This document shows positions 7,807-15,770 of a DNA stretch of 18,885 bases, piece by piece. Below the pieces are notes generated by a model. That model worked only from the letters and a program-made list of their open reading frames with translations, was not told the DNA's origin and made no database searches. The stretch lies in contig JAJYVJ010000020.1 in NCBI GenBank assembly GCA_021792045.1, forward strand, positions 1 to 18,885. Reading direction: 5' to 3'. Both the position numbers and the translations under genes were made by a program. This DNA comes from Thermoplasmata archaeon. Its GTDB lineage: Archaea; Thermoplasmatota; Thermoplasmata; Thermoplasmatales; Thermoplasmataceae. How positions within the stretch are numbered: position 1 is the stretch's first letter; each line of letters opens with the position of its first letter.

Positions 7807-10764
7807 ATGGATCTTTCAGAGAAGAGCATGGAATCACATATTGAAGGTTACCTTGTTAAAGATCAATCATATGTGAGGCGTATCTCTTCAAATTACGACA
7901 AATCCTTATGCATGGATAAGGAAAAGCTTATAGGTTTCATTCTTTCGACGCAGCCTGAAAAATGGGATAAGCTCAAGGAACAGCACAATGAACGTGTGTC
8001 CGAAATGTTCCTGAAGAGGGTGCATGAGGAGATCGAAAAACGCGGAACACTTGATGTTCTGAGGAGAGGCGTAAAGGATTACGGTGTATCCTTTGATCTT
8101 TTCTACCCCAAGCCTGAATCGGGGCTGAATGAAAATCTTATGAAACTGCATCAGGCAAATACATTCTCCGTGATCCGCCAGCTATATTTCAGTGAGAAGA
8201 ACAACAAATCCATTGATATTGCAATCTTCATAAACGGATTGCCAGTGATTACATTGGAACTGAAGGATAGGTTGAGTGGTTCAGGATACACCGTGAAGGA
8301 TGCTATTGACCAGTACAAGGGGCGCGATGTTCATGAACCTATTTTCAAGTTTGGCAGATGCCTTGTTCAATTTGCACTGGATGAGGAACTTGTCTACATG
8401 ACAACAAAGCTTGAGGGTTCAAGAACGAGATTTTTTCCATTCAATAAGGGATATGAAGGAGGTTCAGGGAATCCTCCTTCCACTGGTTTCAGGACTGAAT
8501 ATCTGTGGATGGAGATACTCCCCAAGGAATCCTTGTCAGATATCATCGCCAATTTCATAAACTATCAGGATGTGGATGATGAGAATGGGAAACCAACAGG
8601 GGAGAAGAAGATCATATTCCCTAGATATCATCAGCTGGATGCAGTCAGAAAACTTGTCAACGCTTCCCGTGCCGGTACAGGCAGTAACTATCTGGTCCAG
8701 CACAGTGCTGGAAGCGGAAAGAGCAATACAATATCATGGCTCGGCTATCGACTTGCCAGCATTCATGATGAAGAAAACAGAAATGTATACGATTCTGTTA
8801 TTGTAATAACGGACAGAAAAGTTCTGGACAGACAGCTTCAGAAGACATTCCAGCAGTTTGAGCGTGTTTCTGGAACTCTGACAGGTATTGACAGGAGTTC
8901 AGCACAGCTTAAGGAAGCACTGGAAAAAGGCAGAAAGATCATAGTGACCACGTTGCAGAAATTCCCAAGGATTGTTGATCAGATCAGGGAACTGCCTGGA
9001 AAGAACTTTGCAGTAATTATTGATGAGGCCCATTCTTCTACAACAGGCGAGAACAGCAAGAACATGAAACTTGTGCTGACTGCCAACGGCCTTGAGGATG
9101 CAGAGGAATCTGACACTGAGGAGGAGACATATGAGGATGTCATAGTAAAGGATCTGGAGGCAAGAGGAAGGCAGAGAAACGTCAGTTACTATGCATTTAC
9201 GGCAACGCCAAAGGCCAAGACCCTGGAGCTGTTCGGGCAGAAGTTACCGGATGGACACTATGAACCATTCCATCTGTACACCATGAGACAGGCCATAGAG
9301 GAGGGATTCATCCTTGATGTTCTGAAGAACTACATGACTTACAAGACATATTTTTCACTGCTCAAGAAAGTGGAGGATGATCCAAGATATGAGGGCGCAA
9401 AGGCCAAAGCTCTCCTGAAGGCATTTGTCGATCTCAATGATCATGCCATAGAGAAGAAGGTGGAAATCATTGTGGAGCACTTCAATTCCAGCATAAAGAA
9501 CAAGATACCCAACAGAGAAGGTAAGGGGCAGGCCAAGGCCATGATTGTCACCAGATCACGTCTACATGCCGTAAAGTTCAAGATCGCAGTTGATTCATAT
9601 ATCCGAAAACATGGATACCGATTCAAAACACTCGTTGCATTTTCCGGCACTGTCCGAGATCTATCTGACGGACAGGAATACACTGAGGGCGGGATGAACG
9701 GCATGAGTGAATCCATGACAGCCGCAACATTCAGGAAGCCCGATTACAGGTTGCTCATCGTTGCAAACAAGTTCCAGACAGGTTTCGATGAGCCTCTGCT
9801 GTATGCAATGTACCTTGACAAGAAGCTGGCAGGGGTTGCCGCTGTACAGACACTCAGCAGGCTTGATCGGATATACGAAGGAAAAGAAGAACCGGTGGTG
9901 CTGGACCTTGCCAATGATCCGGATACAATAGAACATGCTTTCGAACCGTATTACGGTCACACCACACTAAAGCATGGGACTGATCCAAACATACTCTATG
10001 ATTTCCAGAGGCAGCTTTCTGACTTTCACATCTTTTCAGATGAGGATATAGAGAGGTTTGCAAAGATATTTTATGACAGAAGGAACAGGCAGGAAAAGCT
10101 CTTCCCTGTAATAGATGAGGTTGTCACAAGATTCAATGATCTTGATGTTTCAGAACAGGACAAATTCAGGAAACTTCTCAGAGATTACAACAGGACATAT
10201 TCGTTCCTTTCACAGATAATAAGTTTCCAGGATATGGAACTGGAGAAACTTTACGCCTTTGGGAAGGTTCTGCTGAGGAAACTTCCAGTCAGGAGGGAAT
10301 CACTGCCCGTTGAGATACTGAGGCAGGTTGACCTTGACTCGTACCGTATAGAACTCATAACTCAGGGCGAAATAAGGCTCAAAGAATCCGATAAATCTCT
10401 TGAACCTAAAGAAAGCCTCGAATACAAGACGCCAAAAGAGGAGGAGGAACCGCTTTCAAGAATTATAGAGGAGATGAATGATCGCTATGGAACAGAATTC
10501 AACGAGACTGACAAGGTTATACTATTGAGACTGAAGAACAGCCTTGAGAATAATGCGGATCTTAAGACAAGTGCCAGAATAAACAGTGAAGAGAATTTCA
10601 AACTTTCATTCAGGCACATGTTTGATGAGGTTCTGCTTTCATTCATTTCTGATCATTTTGCGTTCTACAGAAAGATAAACGACAATAAGAATCTGAAAAA
10701 AGATCTTGTGGACAATATATTCACAATGGTTTATAAGGGCCTTAAGGAAGAAGATAAGGAATGA
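7807..10764 (+). CDS. hsdR: Type I restriction endonuclease subunit HsdR
   Basis: HsdR is the motor and nuclease of the type I complex: it translocates DNA using ATP and cuts away from the recognition site. The 985-aa product begins with an HSDR_N nuclease domain whose active-site residues can be seen as Asp137 and the ELK at 151-153, followed by the DQY at 168-170. The SF2 helicase motor follows with Walker A AGSGKSN (301-307), DEAH (406-409), FTATP (464-468), FQTGFDEP and QTLSRLDR. All key residues appear present, so the enzyme is probably active. The C-terminal 250 residues are helical and are expected to bind HsdM/HsdS. It begins 42 bp after hsdS; AT-rich TATA-like sequence in that gap could give it its own promoter. 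Confidence 0.95.
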   Translation: MDLSEKSMESHIEGYLVKDQSYVRRISSNYDKSLCMDKEKLIGFILSTQPEKWDKLKEQHNERVSEMFLKRVHEEIEKRGTLDVLRRGVKDYGVSFDLFYPKPESGLNENLMKLHQANTFSVIRQLYFSEKNNKSIDIAIFINGLPVITLELKDRLSGSGYTVKDAIDQYKGRDVHEPIFKFGRCLVQFALDEELVYMTTKLEGSRTRFFPFNKGYEGGSGNPPSTGFRTEYLWMEILPKESLSDIIANFINYQDVDDENGKPTGEKKIIFPRYHQLDAVRKLVNASRAGTGSNYLVQHSAGSGKSNTISWLGYRLASIHDEENRNVYDSVIVITDRKVLDRQLQKTFQQFERVSGTLTGIDRSSAQLKEALEKGRKIIVTTLQKFPRIVDQIRELPGKNFAVIIDEAHSSTTGENSKNMKLVLTANGLEDAEESDTEEETYEDVIVKDLEARGRQRNVSYYAFTATPKAKTLELFGQKLPDGHYEPFHLYTMRQAIEEGFILDVLKNYMTYKTYFSLLKKVEDDPRYEGAKAKALLKAFVDLNDHAIEKKVEIIVEHFNSSIKNKIPNREGKGQAKAMIVTRSRLHAVKFKIAVDSYIRKHGYRFKTLVAFSGTVRDLSDGQEYTEGGMNGMSESMTAATFRKPDYRLLIVANKFQTGFDEPLLYAMYLDKKLAGVAAVQTLSRLDRIYEGKEEPVVLDLANDPDTIEHAFEPYYGHTTLKHGTDPNILYDFQRQLSDFHIFSDEDIERFAKIFYDRRNRQEKLFPVIDEVVTRFNDLDVSEQDKFRKLLRDYNRTYSFLSQIISFQDMELEKLYAFGKVLLRKLPVRRESLPVEILRQVDLDSYRIELITQGEIRLKESDKSLEPKESLEYKTPKEEEEPLSRIIEEMNDRYGTEFNETDKVILLRLKNSLENNADLKTSARINSEENFKLSFRHMFDEVLLSFISDHFAFYRKINDNKNLKKDLVDNIFTMVYKGLKEEDKE

Positions 10765-10829
10765 TAAACGTGAGTCACCATCACTGTACTGGAGCAGGCA
10801 AAGTTGCTGGGGTATGAGTGGGTTACTAC

Positions 10830-11657
10830 ATGAGCATAATCACATCTGTAATCTTCACGGTCATAGGTGGCTTAGTTGCAGGCGGGGTTGGATATTTTGC
10901 TACAATAGTCAGTCTAAGGGAACAGAGAAAGCAGAAGCACTTTGAGGAGCACAAGAATAATCTAAAGGCTGTAAGTAAGGCTCTTGATCAAATCTGGGGT
11001 GAAGTCTGGCCTTTCGTTTCTGGAGCTGAAGACTTAAAACTTTACAGACCCCCCTTCGGGAATACAAAGCGGATCGAAAATTTGGAAATTAAGAGAGAGC
11101 CTATTGCAATGGAGCTATCAAATCCATTTTCTGACGACAATCGCACTATTCAAGTGGGAATTGATCCTATCCTATACGATGATATACCGACCCACTTTCC
11201 AGAGTTGCATAAATTGCTTGAAGAAACAGAACTAGAAGTTAGGAAGAACGGTAAACAGATTCTGACACTACTGAACTCTCTTTCTGCCAATATATATGAT
11301 AAACTTGCCTGCAGTGACATGGATTTTCCTTATTGGGATGGAAACAAAGCCATTTTCAAGAAATTCACCGATCTAAAGAACGAAATAATAGAAAGTGACT
11401 ATGCAGGGGATATTTTTCTCAGGGTGTTAGGAGAGGACGAAGATGACTGGCCCAACAAGGTAAGATGGCTAAAAAGCAATAACGTCTACAATGAAATAAG
11501 GAGACTAGGAGAAGAAATTGGAAATGAATTTGGGAACGATCTGAATAAGCTTCGTGACTTACATGATCTGACATTCAAGCATATTAATGGAACCAAGGAA
11601 GAAATTAATAAGATCGAACTTACGACAAGATTAAAGGGTAGGTGTAGATTTCTTTGA
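10830..11657 (+). CDS. Membrane-anchored helical protein of unknown function, 275 aa
   Basis: I take ATG 10830 as the start; GTG 10818 in the same frame would add MGYY. The N-terminus has one hydrophobic segment rich in Gly (IITSVIFTVIGGLVAGGVGY). A basic stretch (REQRKQKHFEEHKNN) follows, typical of a single-pass anchor with the remainder in the cytoplasm. The rest is hydrophilic and mostly helical, with no nuclease, NTPase or other motif I recognise. It lies 65 bp downstream of hsdR on the same strand and may be co-transcribed with it. It could be an accessory membrane effector of the defence locus or simply a neighbour. The downstream gene is convergent, with 63 bp between stops. Confidence 0.65.
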   Translation: MSIITSVIFTVIGGLVAGGVGYFATIVSLREQRKQKHFEEHKNNLKAVSKALDQIWGEVWPFVSGAEDLKLYRPPFGNTKRIENLEIKREPIAMELSNPFSDDNRTIQVGIDPILYDDIPTHFPELHKLLEETELEVRKNGKQILTLLNSLSANIYDKLACSDMDFPYWDGNKAIFKKFTDLKNEIIESDYAGDIFLRVLGEDEDDWPNKVRWLKSNNVYNEIRRLGEEIGNEFGNDLNKLRDLHDLTFKHINGTKEEINKIELTTRLKGRCRFL

Positions 11658-11720
11658 CCTGAACGGCTTACCATTTACTGAAAGAAATTATATAAATATC
11701 ACATCCAGAATTTGCCATTT

Positions 11721-12215
11721 TTATACACTTCTTCTCTTCTTAACAAAATCGATAAAATTCACATACGTATTCTTTGTCAGCATTAGGTGATAACCATTGC
11801 ATCCAAGATCTATATGGACTCTGCCCCCATACTTGGAGTATTCGTACCAAGTGTCATGTAACCTTTGAAAGTAATCATTTCCATTTGTCAAGGTTACAAC
11901 ACCATAATTAGTTTTAGTCTCATATAGGTAGTCTCCATAAGCAGTTATCTCTTCGCAGGCGGGTGACAGTTTTGTAATTTCCGCATTGGCTTTCCGCATA
12001 GCCTCAATTGCATGTGAAGGTGGCGATCTGTGGTTAGGTACTTGATTTATTCTTTCACAGTATTCCTTCCATTTCCCACCTGATTTATAGACTTCAACTG
12101 CAATCTTTGCTTTCCATTTTCTGTTAAAGGCTCTTCTAAAAATCCATTCATCAGTGGAACCTATCACTTTCCATTTTCTTCCTACTTTTTCAATTGCAAG
12201 TGATTCAGATTCCAT
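11721..12215 (-). CDS. Hypothetical protein, 164 aa
   Basis: The open frame reaches TTG 12242, but I choose ATG 12215 because GAGGT sits 7 nt before it. The protein starts MESESLAIEKVG. It has a basic, Trp-rich first third (VGRKWKVIGS, NRKWKAK, GGKWKEY) and a more acidic, aromatic second half (DYFQRLHDTWYEYSKYGG, then HIDLGCNGYHLMLTK). No membrane segment or known domain is recognised. It is convergent with the hsdR-linked membrane protein and lies 125 bp downstream of the 328-aa coiled-coil gene, with promoter-like sequence of its own between them. Basic Trp-rich segments could contact nucleic acid, which is a guess. Confidence 0.55.
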   Translation of the reverse strand: MESESLAIEKVGRKWKVIGSTDEWIFRRAFNRKWKAKIAVEVYKSGGKWKEYCERINQVPNHRSPPSHAIEAMRKANAEITKLSPACEEITAYGDYLYETKTNYGVVTLTNGNDYFQRLHDTWYEYSKYGGRVHIDLGCNGYHLMLTKNTYVNFIDFVKKRRSV

Positions 12216-12222
12216 ATAGACT

Positions 12223-12227
12223 ACCTC
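12223..12227 (-). promoter_or_regulatory. Ribosome binding site that decides the 12215 start
   Basis: On the minus strand GAGGT ends 7 nt before ATG 12215. It would fall inside the coding region if the upstream TTG at 12242 were the start. This favours the shorter 164-aa product. The TATA-like AAATTATTAA (12251-12260) lies about 20-30 nt further upstream. Confidence 0.45.
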
Positions 12228-12339
12228 ATTAGATATTGGCAAGCGATGCCTTAATAATTTTCGTCAACTCAATATTCAAGTTAACATTAAGAAGGTTGCA
12301 AACATTTCCTTGCCTGATGTAAATTCACATCCATATTGT

Positions 12340-13326
12340 TCATTTCTCCCTCCTCTTTATAGCATCCACTTGATCCTGCATATGATCCAGGAGACCCAGT
12401 GCCTCACTGAGTGGATTCAAAACCTGCCCCTGCCCCACCCCATTAAACCACTTAAGGCCACTCATGTCTACATCTGCCTTTTGGAAGTGCCTTATTGAAA
12501 GGTTAATGTCATCTACAACTTTTGGAATCAGCCTTCGTGGGTTGTAGGCCATGAATGAATTCATTTCGTTCAATGCATTCTCTTTTTCCTGCCTTACCCT
12601 TTCAAGCAGTTCCTTATGATAGGCATCAAGGTTTTCAGTGGATAGGAAATCATCACTGTGGATCCGTTCAAGCATATCCTTAAGGTTTTGGTTCAATAAG
12701 TCCATGTGGCTAAGTTCGCTTTTGCTAAGTTCCATTCCTAATGCGGTTACGTGTTCTTTGAAATAAGCTTTCCACTTTTCCATAACAGAATCAATGAATG
12801 AAGTTACATCTGTTGTATTCTTTTGAATAAGTTCCAGGCCTGCATCTGTGCGAACGTTCGATCTTTGTTTGTTATATTCATCTGACTCTTTCTTTATCCG
12901 TTCCAGGTTTTCGTGGATTTCGTCATATTCTGTTTGTGCCTGTTCAATCTCCTGCCTTAACAATTGGATTTCATGGTTCTCCTTTGCAATTTCCGCTTTA
13001 AGTTTTTCCACATTCTCCTTATCGCTTTCCAGATCCACAATGCCATCCAGTGCCTTTTTAACGCCATCCAGATACAAGGGATTTTCAGGATCGCATAGTT
13101 CTTTTATGATTGGTTGCAATGGCTTATATTTCTGATAAATGAACCGAGCCGATGCAGGATTCTTTTTCATATAAATGTAAACCTGCCTTATATCTGCATT
13201 AGAATCCAATAGGAACGATTCATTATCAAGCCATGCCACTCTCTCTTTTAGTGCCTCATTTTCCGCTTTAACCTTTGAATAGTAGCTTTCCCCATCCTTA
13301 TCTTTCTTAACTGCCTTAACTGCCAT
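12340..13326 (-). CDS. Coiled-coil protein with CDPENPLY motif, 328 aa
   Basis: ATG 13326 has a TATA-like box at leaderless spacing. The product is almost entirely helical and charged. Residues 1-35 are basic-acidic (AVKAVKKDKDG, then KVKAENEALKERV). A conserved-looking motif, IKELCDPENPLY, lies at about 74-85. A long coiled coil follows at about 98-155 (EKLKAEIAKENHEIQLL), and then a helical C-terminal domain. The order of segments and the CDPE(N/S)P(L/I)Y motif match the 319-aa protein at 17431-18390, so the two are paralogues. This copy lacks the ribbon-helix-helix head. Coiled-coil proteins near repeat-rich DNA suggest a DNA-organising, partition or replication-accessory role on a plasmid-like element. 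That is inference only. Confidence 0.7.
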   Translation of the reverse strand: MAVKAVKKDKDGESYYSKVKAENEALKERVAWLDNESFLLDSNADIRQVYIYMKKNPASARFIYQKYKPLQPIIKELCDPENPLYLDGVKKALDGIVDLESDKENVEKLKAEIAKENHEIQLLRQEIEQAQTEYDEIHENLERIKKESDEYNKQRSNVRTDAGLELIQKNTTDVTSFIDSVMEKWKAYFKEHVTALGMELSKSELSHMDLLNQNLKDMLERIHSDDFLSTENLDAYHKELLERVRQEKENALNEMNSFMAYNPRRLIPKVVDDINLSIRHFQKADVDMSGLKWFNGVGQGQVLNPLSEALGLLDHMQDQVDAIKRREK

Positions 13327-13344
13327 ATATAGATAATCGCATGT

Positions 13345-13353
13345 TCTATATAG
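13345..13353 (-). promoter_or_regulatory. TATA-like box for the 328-aa coiled-coil gene
   Basis: On the minus strand CTATATAGA lies about 19-27 nt upstream of ATG 13326, implying a leaderless transcript. Confidence 0.45.
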
Positions 13354-13396
13354 ATTTGATCCAATTTACTATTATTTCAATGGTGTTTTAACAAGT

Positions 13397-13485
13397 ATGT
13401 ATTTCCAGATGAACCTACATATTTCTAATTCAACCGTTGATCAGATGTGTGTTTTTCCACAAAATGAGAGAATGTGTGTTTTCCA
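13397..13485 (+). repeat. Three direct TTTCCA-type repeats
   Basis: The units are ATGTATTTCCA (13397-13407), ATGTGTGTTTTTCCA (13445-13459) and ATGTGTGTTTTCCA (13472-13485). The last two differ by one T only. The first unit recurs exactly at 18747-18757. They lie about 70-160 bp upstream of the coiled-coil gene. Confidence 0.6.
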
Positions 13486-13838
13486 GCCTATTTACTTATA
13501 CCTTAGAAGCCCATCATGAGAAATCAGCGTTTTGTTCACTAAACTATGATGATGTAAATTCTACCGTAAAATATAGGGGCTGCTATCGATTGGTTTTGCC
13601 CGAGGCGATCTAATGATCATAGTCTTGCGCTTCAAGTATGATCAATAGTGAATCTATTACCCCTGAAACTCAGTAAATCTTAATTCCTTGTCCCTTCCAG
13701 ATTGCCTTGTTGTTTGTTTCGCTCTTCTGTATTATTTATGATTGCCATGTACTTCTCCTAACATACTCATAAGGAGATCACAGAAGGAGAGGAGATGCCA
13801 CAAAAAAATATTGCATCGAACAACTGATAAAATAATTC

Positions 13839-13869
13839 GGACCAACGATTTTTTTACGTGAGTTGGTCC
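13839..13869. repeat. Perfect 8-bp inverted repeat downstream of the SIR2 operon
   Basis: GGACCAAC (13839-13846) and GTTGGTCC (13862-13869) are exact reverse complements around a 15-nt loop containing a run of seven T on the plus strand. The repeat lies about 100 bp past the stop of the SIR2-family gene. It could form an RNA hairpin at the 3' end of that operon, or be a protein binding site. Confidence 0.4.
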
Positions 13870-13966
13870 TTTGAAACCATAGATATCTATAAGGGAAACC
13901 AAGGTGAAAACGATTAAGGGAGGGCATACAGGATGCTAGCACGTTTTAGTAAAGTTGTGACTTTTT

Positions 13967-14932
13967 CTAACCAAGAATTCTGCTTAAAATGAAAGGCGAA
14001 GGGCCTAATAGATAGAAATCATCGTGGAGCTTGTCTATTTCAATTCCTATCCTGTAAGTAGGGCGTTGAGGTTTCATCTCTAGTTCAGCTATTACTTTAT
14101 TCACCTGGTCATCCTTTTCTGAATAACCAACGATAAAGAGACTAAAAAGTTCAGAAGATATACTATAACGGGACAAATAATCTTTGAAACACTCAAAAAC
14201 ATAACCTCCTTCGTCCGGAAATACCCACCCTAAGTTTCCTGCCTGATTGTGATCATTGAATTCCTCTATGTCGCCGTGAAATTTCCATAAATGGCTCCTC
14301 TCATTTACTTCTGACTCCTTGTTAATCTTCTTCGGGGATTTTCCAAGAGCTTTGAAAGCCCTCTCGATAAGATTGTCCCAATTCAAGCATATGATCTCAA
14401 TCACATTGGAGGGAAAACTAGCCGCGATAAGGTTATGTGATAATCCGGGATTACTTCTGTTTATAAGGGTTTGGAACTGCTTTTTGAATTGAAAACACTT
14501 TGGCAAGTCCCCTCTTAATTCAGCGAAGTCACTAACACCAACAAAACGAAGTATATCATCAAGATCTGTTCTCATTGGGGCACCGCTTTCATATGAAAAT
14601 CCTGCGCCAATTACAAAAATTGCCTTTTCAACATTGATGTGATGTTTTGCATCTTTGAACTTCGATGTTTGCCTGAGAATTGCTTTCAGAAGAGTCAAGG
14701 AATTATCCTGAATATACTTTAGCATCAAGGCAGGTCTAAAATTGTGTCCCTTCAGGTTAGTTAAACCGTAAATCTTTGCTTCGTCGAAGACTCTGTCAAG
14801 TATCGGGGAGATTGATTGTGGATCCTCTTTGATTTGTATTATATAATTTTCCATGTACTTGACGACAGGTCGTCTATATTCCTCAAAAATTAGATTTAAA
14901 GCACTATGGCCAGAATTTGTTACCATCTTCAT
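13967..14932 (-). CDS. SIR2-family protein, probable NAD-consuming defence effector
   Basis: The frame opens at ATG 14992 (341 aa), but I prefer ATG 14932 (321 aa), which has AGGT just upstream and reduces the overlap with the previous gene from 89 to 29 nt. In 341-aa numbering, about 120 helical residues precede the SIR2 core. The core shows AIFVIGAGFSYESGAPM (NAD-binding GAGxS, 129-133), CLNWDNLIE (Asn204, Asp206), KFHGD with the expected catalytic His239, and FIVGYSEKDD (GYSxxD). These match SIR2-like NADases of anti-phage systems (ThsA, DSR, Sir2-Ago types) better than classic deacetylases: I see no CxxC zinc pairs. It is the last gene of a three-gene operon. The sensor is likely one of its partners, but this is inferred. 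Confidence 0.85.
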   Translation of the reverse strand: MKMVTNSGHSALNLIFEEYRRPVVKYMENYIIQIKEDPQSISPILDRVFDEAKIYGLTNLKGHNFRPALMLKYIQDNSLTLLKAILRQTSKFKDAKHHINVEKAIFVIGAGFSYESGAPMRTDLDDILRFVGVSDFAELRGDLPKCFQFKKQFQTLINRSNPGLSHNLIAASFPSNVIEIICLNWDNLIERAFKALGKSPKKINKESEVNERSHLWKFHGDIEEFNDHNQAGNLGWVFPDEGGYVFECFKDYLSRYSISSELFSLFIVGYSEKDDQVNKVIAELEMKPQRPTYRIGIEIDKLHDDFYLLGPSPFILSRILG

Positions 14933-15770
14933 ATAACCTAGTTTTCTTTCCCATATACTCTTCAAAGCTAATCTTGTTTTGAAAGAATTCATCAGTCAAA
15001 TTTTGGGAAGCAAGTTCCAGTTCATCAAGGATTATTCCTCTGATATATTTATCAATAGTTGCGAGCCTTGAATTAGCCTTCGGTTTACCAGTATTACTTA
15101 CCTCTATTGGAACTTCACGTAGAAAATCTTCCTCGTTTTGAATAACATTTAAACCTGTTCTACGATTTCTATTTGCCACATCTTCTTTAAGAATATCAAG
15201 CAATTCCTTCACCATAACAGGGTCACCTGAATAGTAATTCCTTGCTTGAATAACATCCTTAATCGCATAAAGGGATAGTGGTGTACCTTTATGTGTACTT
15301 TCCTTGATTACCATTATATTTTCGTCTAAATTTTGTTTAATGTTCCCTACTGTTGAAATTTCAATTCTTCGAGTGGTCAACTCAGACATAACTGTGGGGT
15401 CAGTAAATCCGTCTAGGAAAAGTGAAGACTCATTAATCTGGTATTGTTCAGTTGTCCCAGATACTGGTAGAGTGCTTTGCCATACTCCTGATGGTAGTTC
15501 TTGATTCTGTATGGAATTCTTAATGTTCACGAAGTTTTCCAAGAACTCTAATTTTTCTCCTTCTCTAGTTTTCCGACCATGAGAAAATCTTTGCAACTTA
15601 ATTCTTTTCAATGCCAATTCTACTCTCGATGGGGCATCTATATTAGAAATCAAACTAATTAGGAAATCCTCATCACCAATAAATTCTTCCACCGCCCGAG
15701 ACAGCTCCTCGATTGGCAATTCCGGGTATCTGCTCATAAGTTCATTAAATGACAAACTAGGGTTAATCAC
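14904..15770 (-). CDS. Hypothetical protein of the SIR2 operon, 288 aa
   Basis: GTG 15770 overlaps the TGA of the preceding gene by 4 bp (GTGA), so translation is probably coupled. The first 90 residues are helical and charged (LSFNELMSRYPELPIEEL, then RVELALKRIKLQRF). The middle (100-160) looks strand-rich. The last 60 residues are helical and end in NKISFEEYMGKKTRLYED, a pattern like short C-terminal oligomerisation tails. There is no membrane segment and no enzymatic motif I recognise. Its position between the 302-aa protein and the SIR2 protein, with overlaps on both sides, strongly suggests a joint function, for instance an adaptor or sensor for the SIR2 effector. Confidence 0.75.
   Translation of the reverse strand: MINPSLSFNELMSRYPELPIEELSRAVEEFIGDEDFLISLISNIDAPSRVELALKRIKLQRFSHGRKTREGEKLEFLENFVNIKNSIQNQELPSGVWQSTLPVSGTTEQYQINESSLFLDGFTDPTVMSELTTRRIEISTVGNIKQNLDENIMVIKESTHKGTPLSLYAIKDVIQARNYYSGDPVMVKELLDILKEDVANRNRRTGLNVIQNEEDFLREVPIEVSNTGKPKANSRLATIDKYIRGIILDELELASQNLTDEFFQNKISFEEYMGKKTRLYEDGNKFWP

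Larger units (their letters stand above)
13327..13966. other. 640-bp gene-free stretch with TTTCCA repeats and a palindrome
   Basis: No coding frame of note is seen on either strand. It holds the promoter of the 328-aa coiled-coil gene at its left end, three ATGT-type TTTCCA repeats (13397-13485), a TGATCAGAT element (13438-13446) and an 8-bp inverted repeat (13839-13869). A 10-codon frame at 13795-13827 has a strong Shine-Dalgarno-like GGAGAGG before it but is too short to call. Confidence 0.55.

Noticed and set aside
10765..10829. Short plus-strand frame between hsdR and the membrane protein (TVLEQAKLLGYEWVTT)
   Set aside because: Only about 19 codons with a stop just upstream and no start; possibly a scrap of another gene but not supportable.
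13795..13827. Ten-codon frame after a strong GGAGAGG ribosome-site-like sequence
   Set aside because: Too short to call a gene and no downstream partner on that strand.
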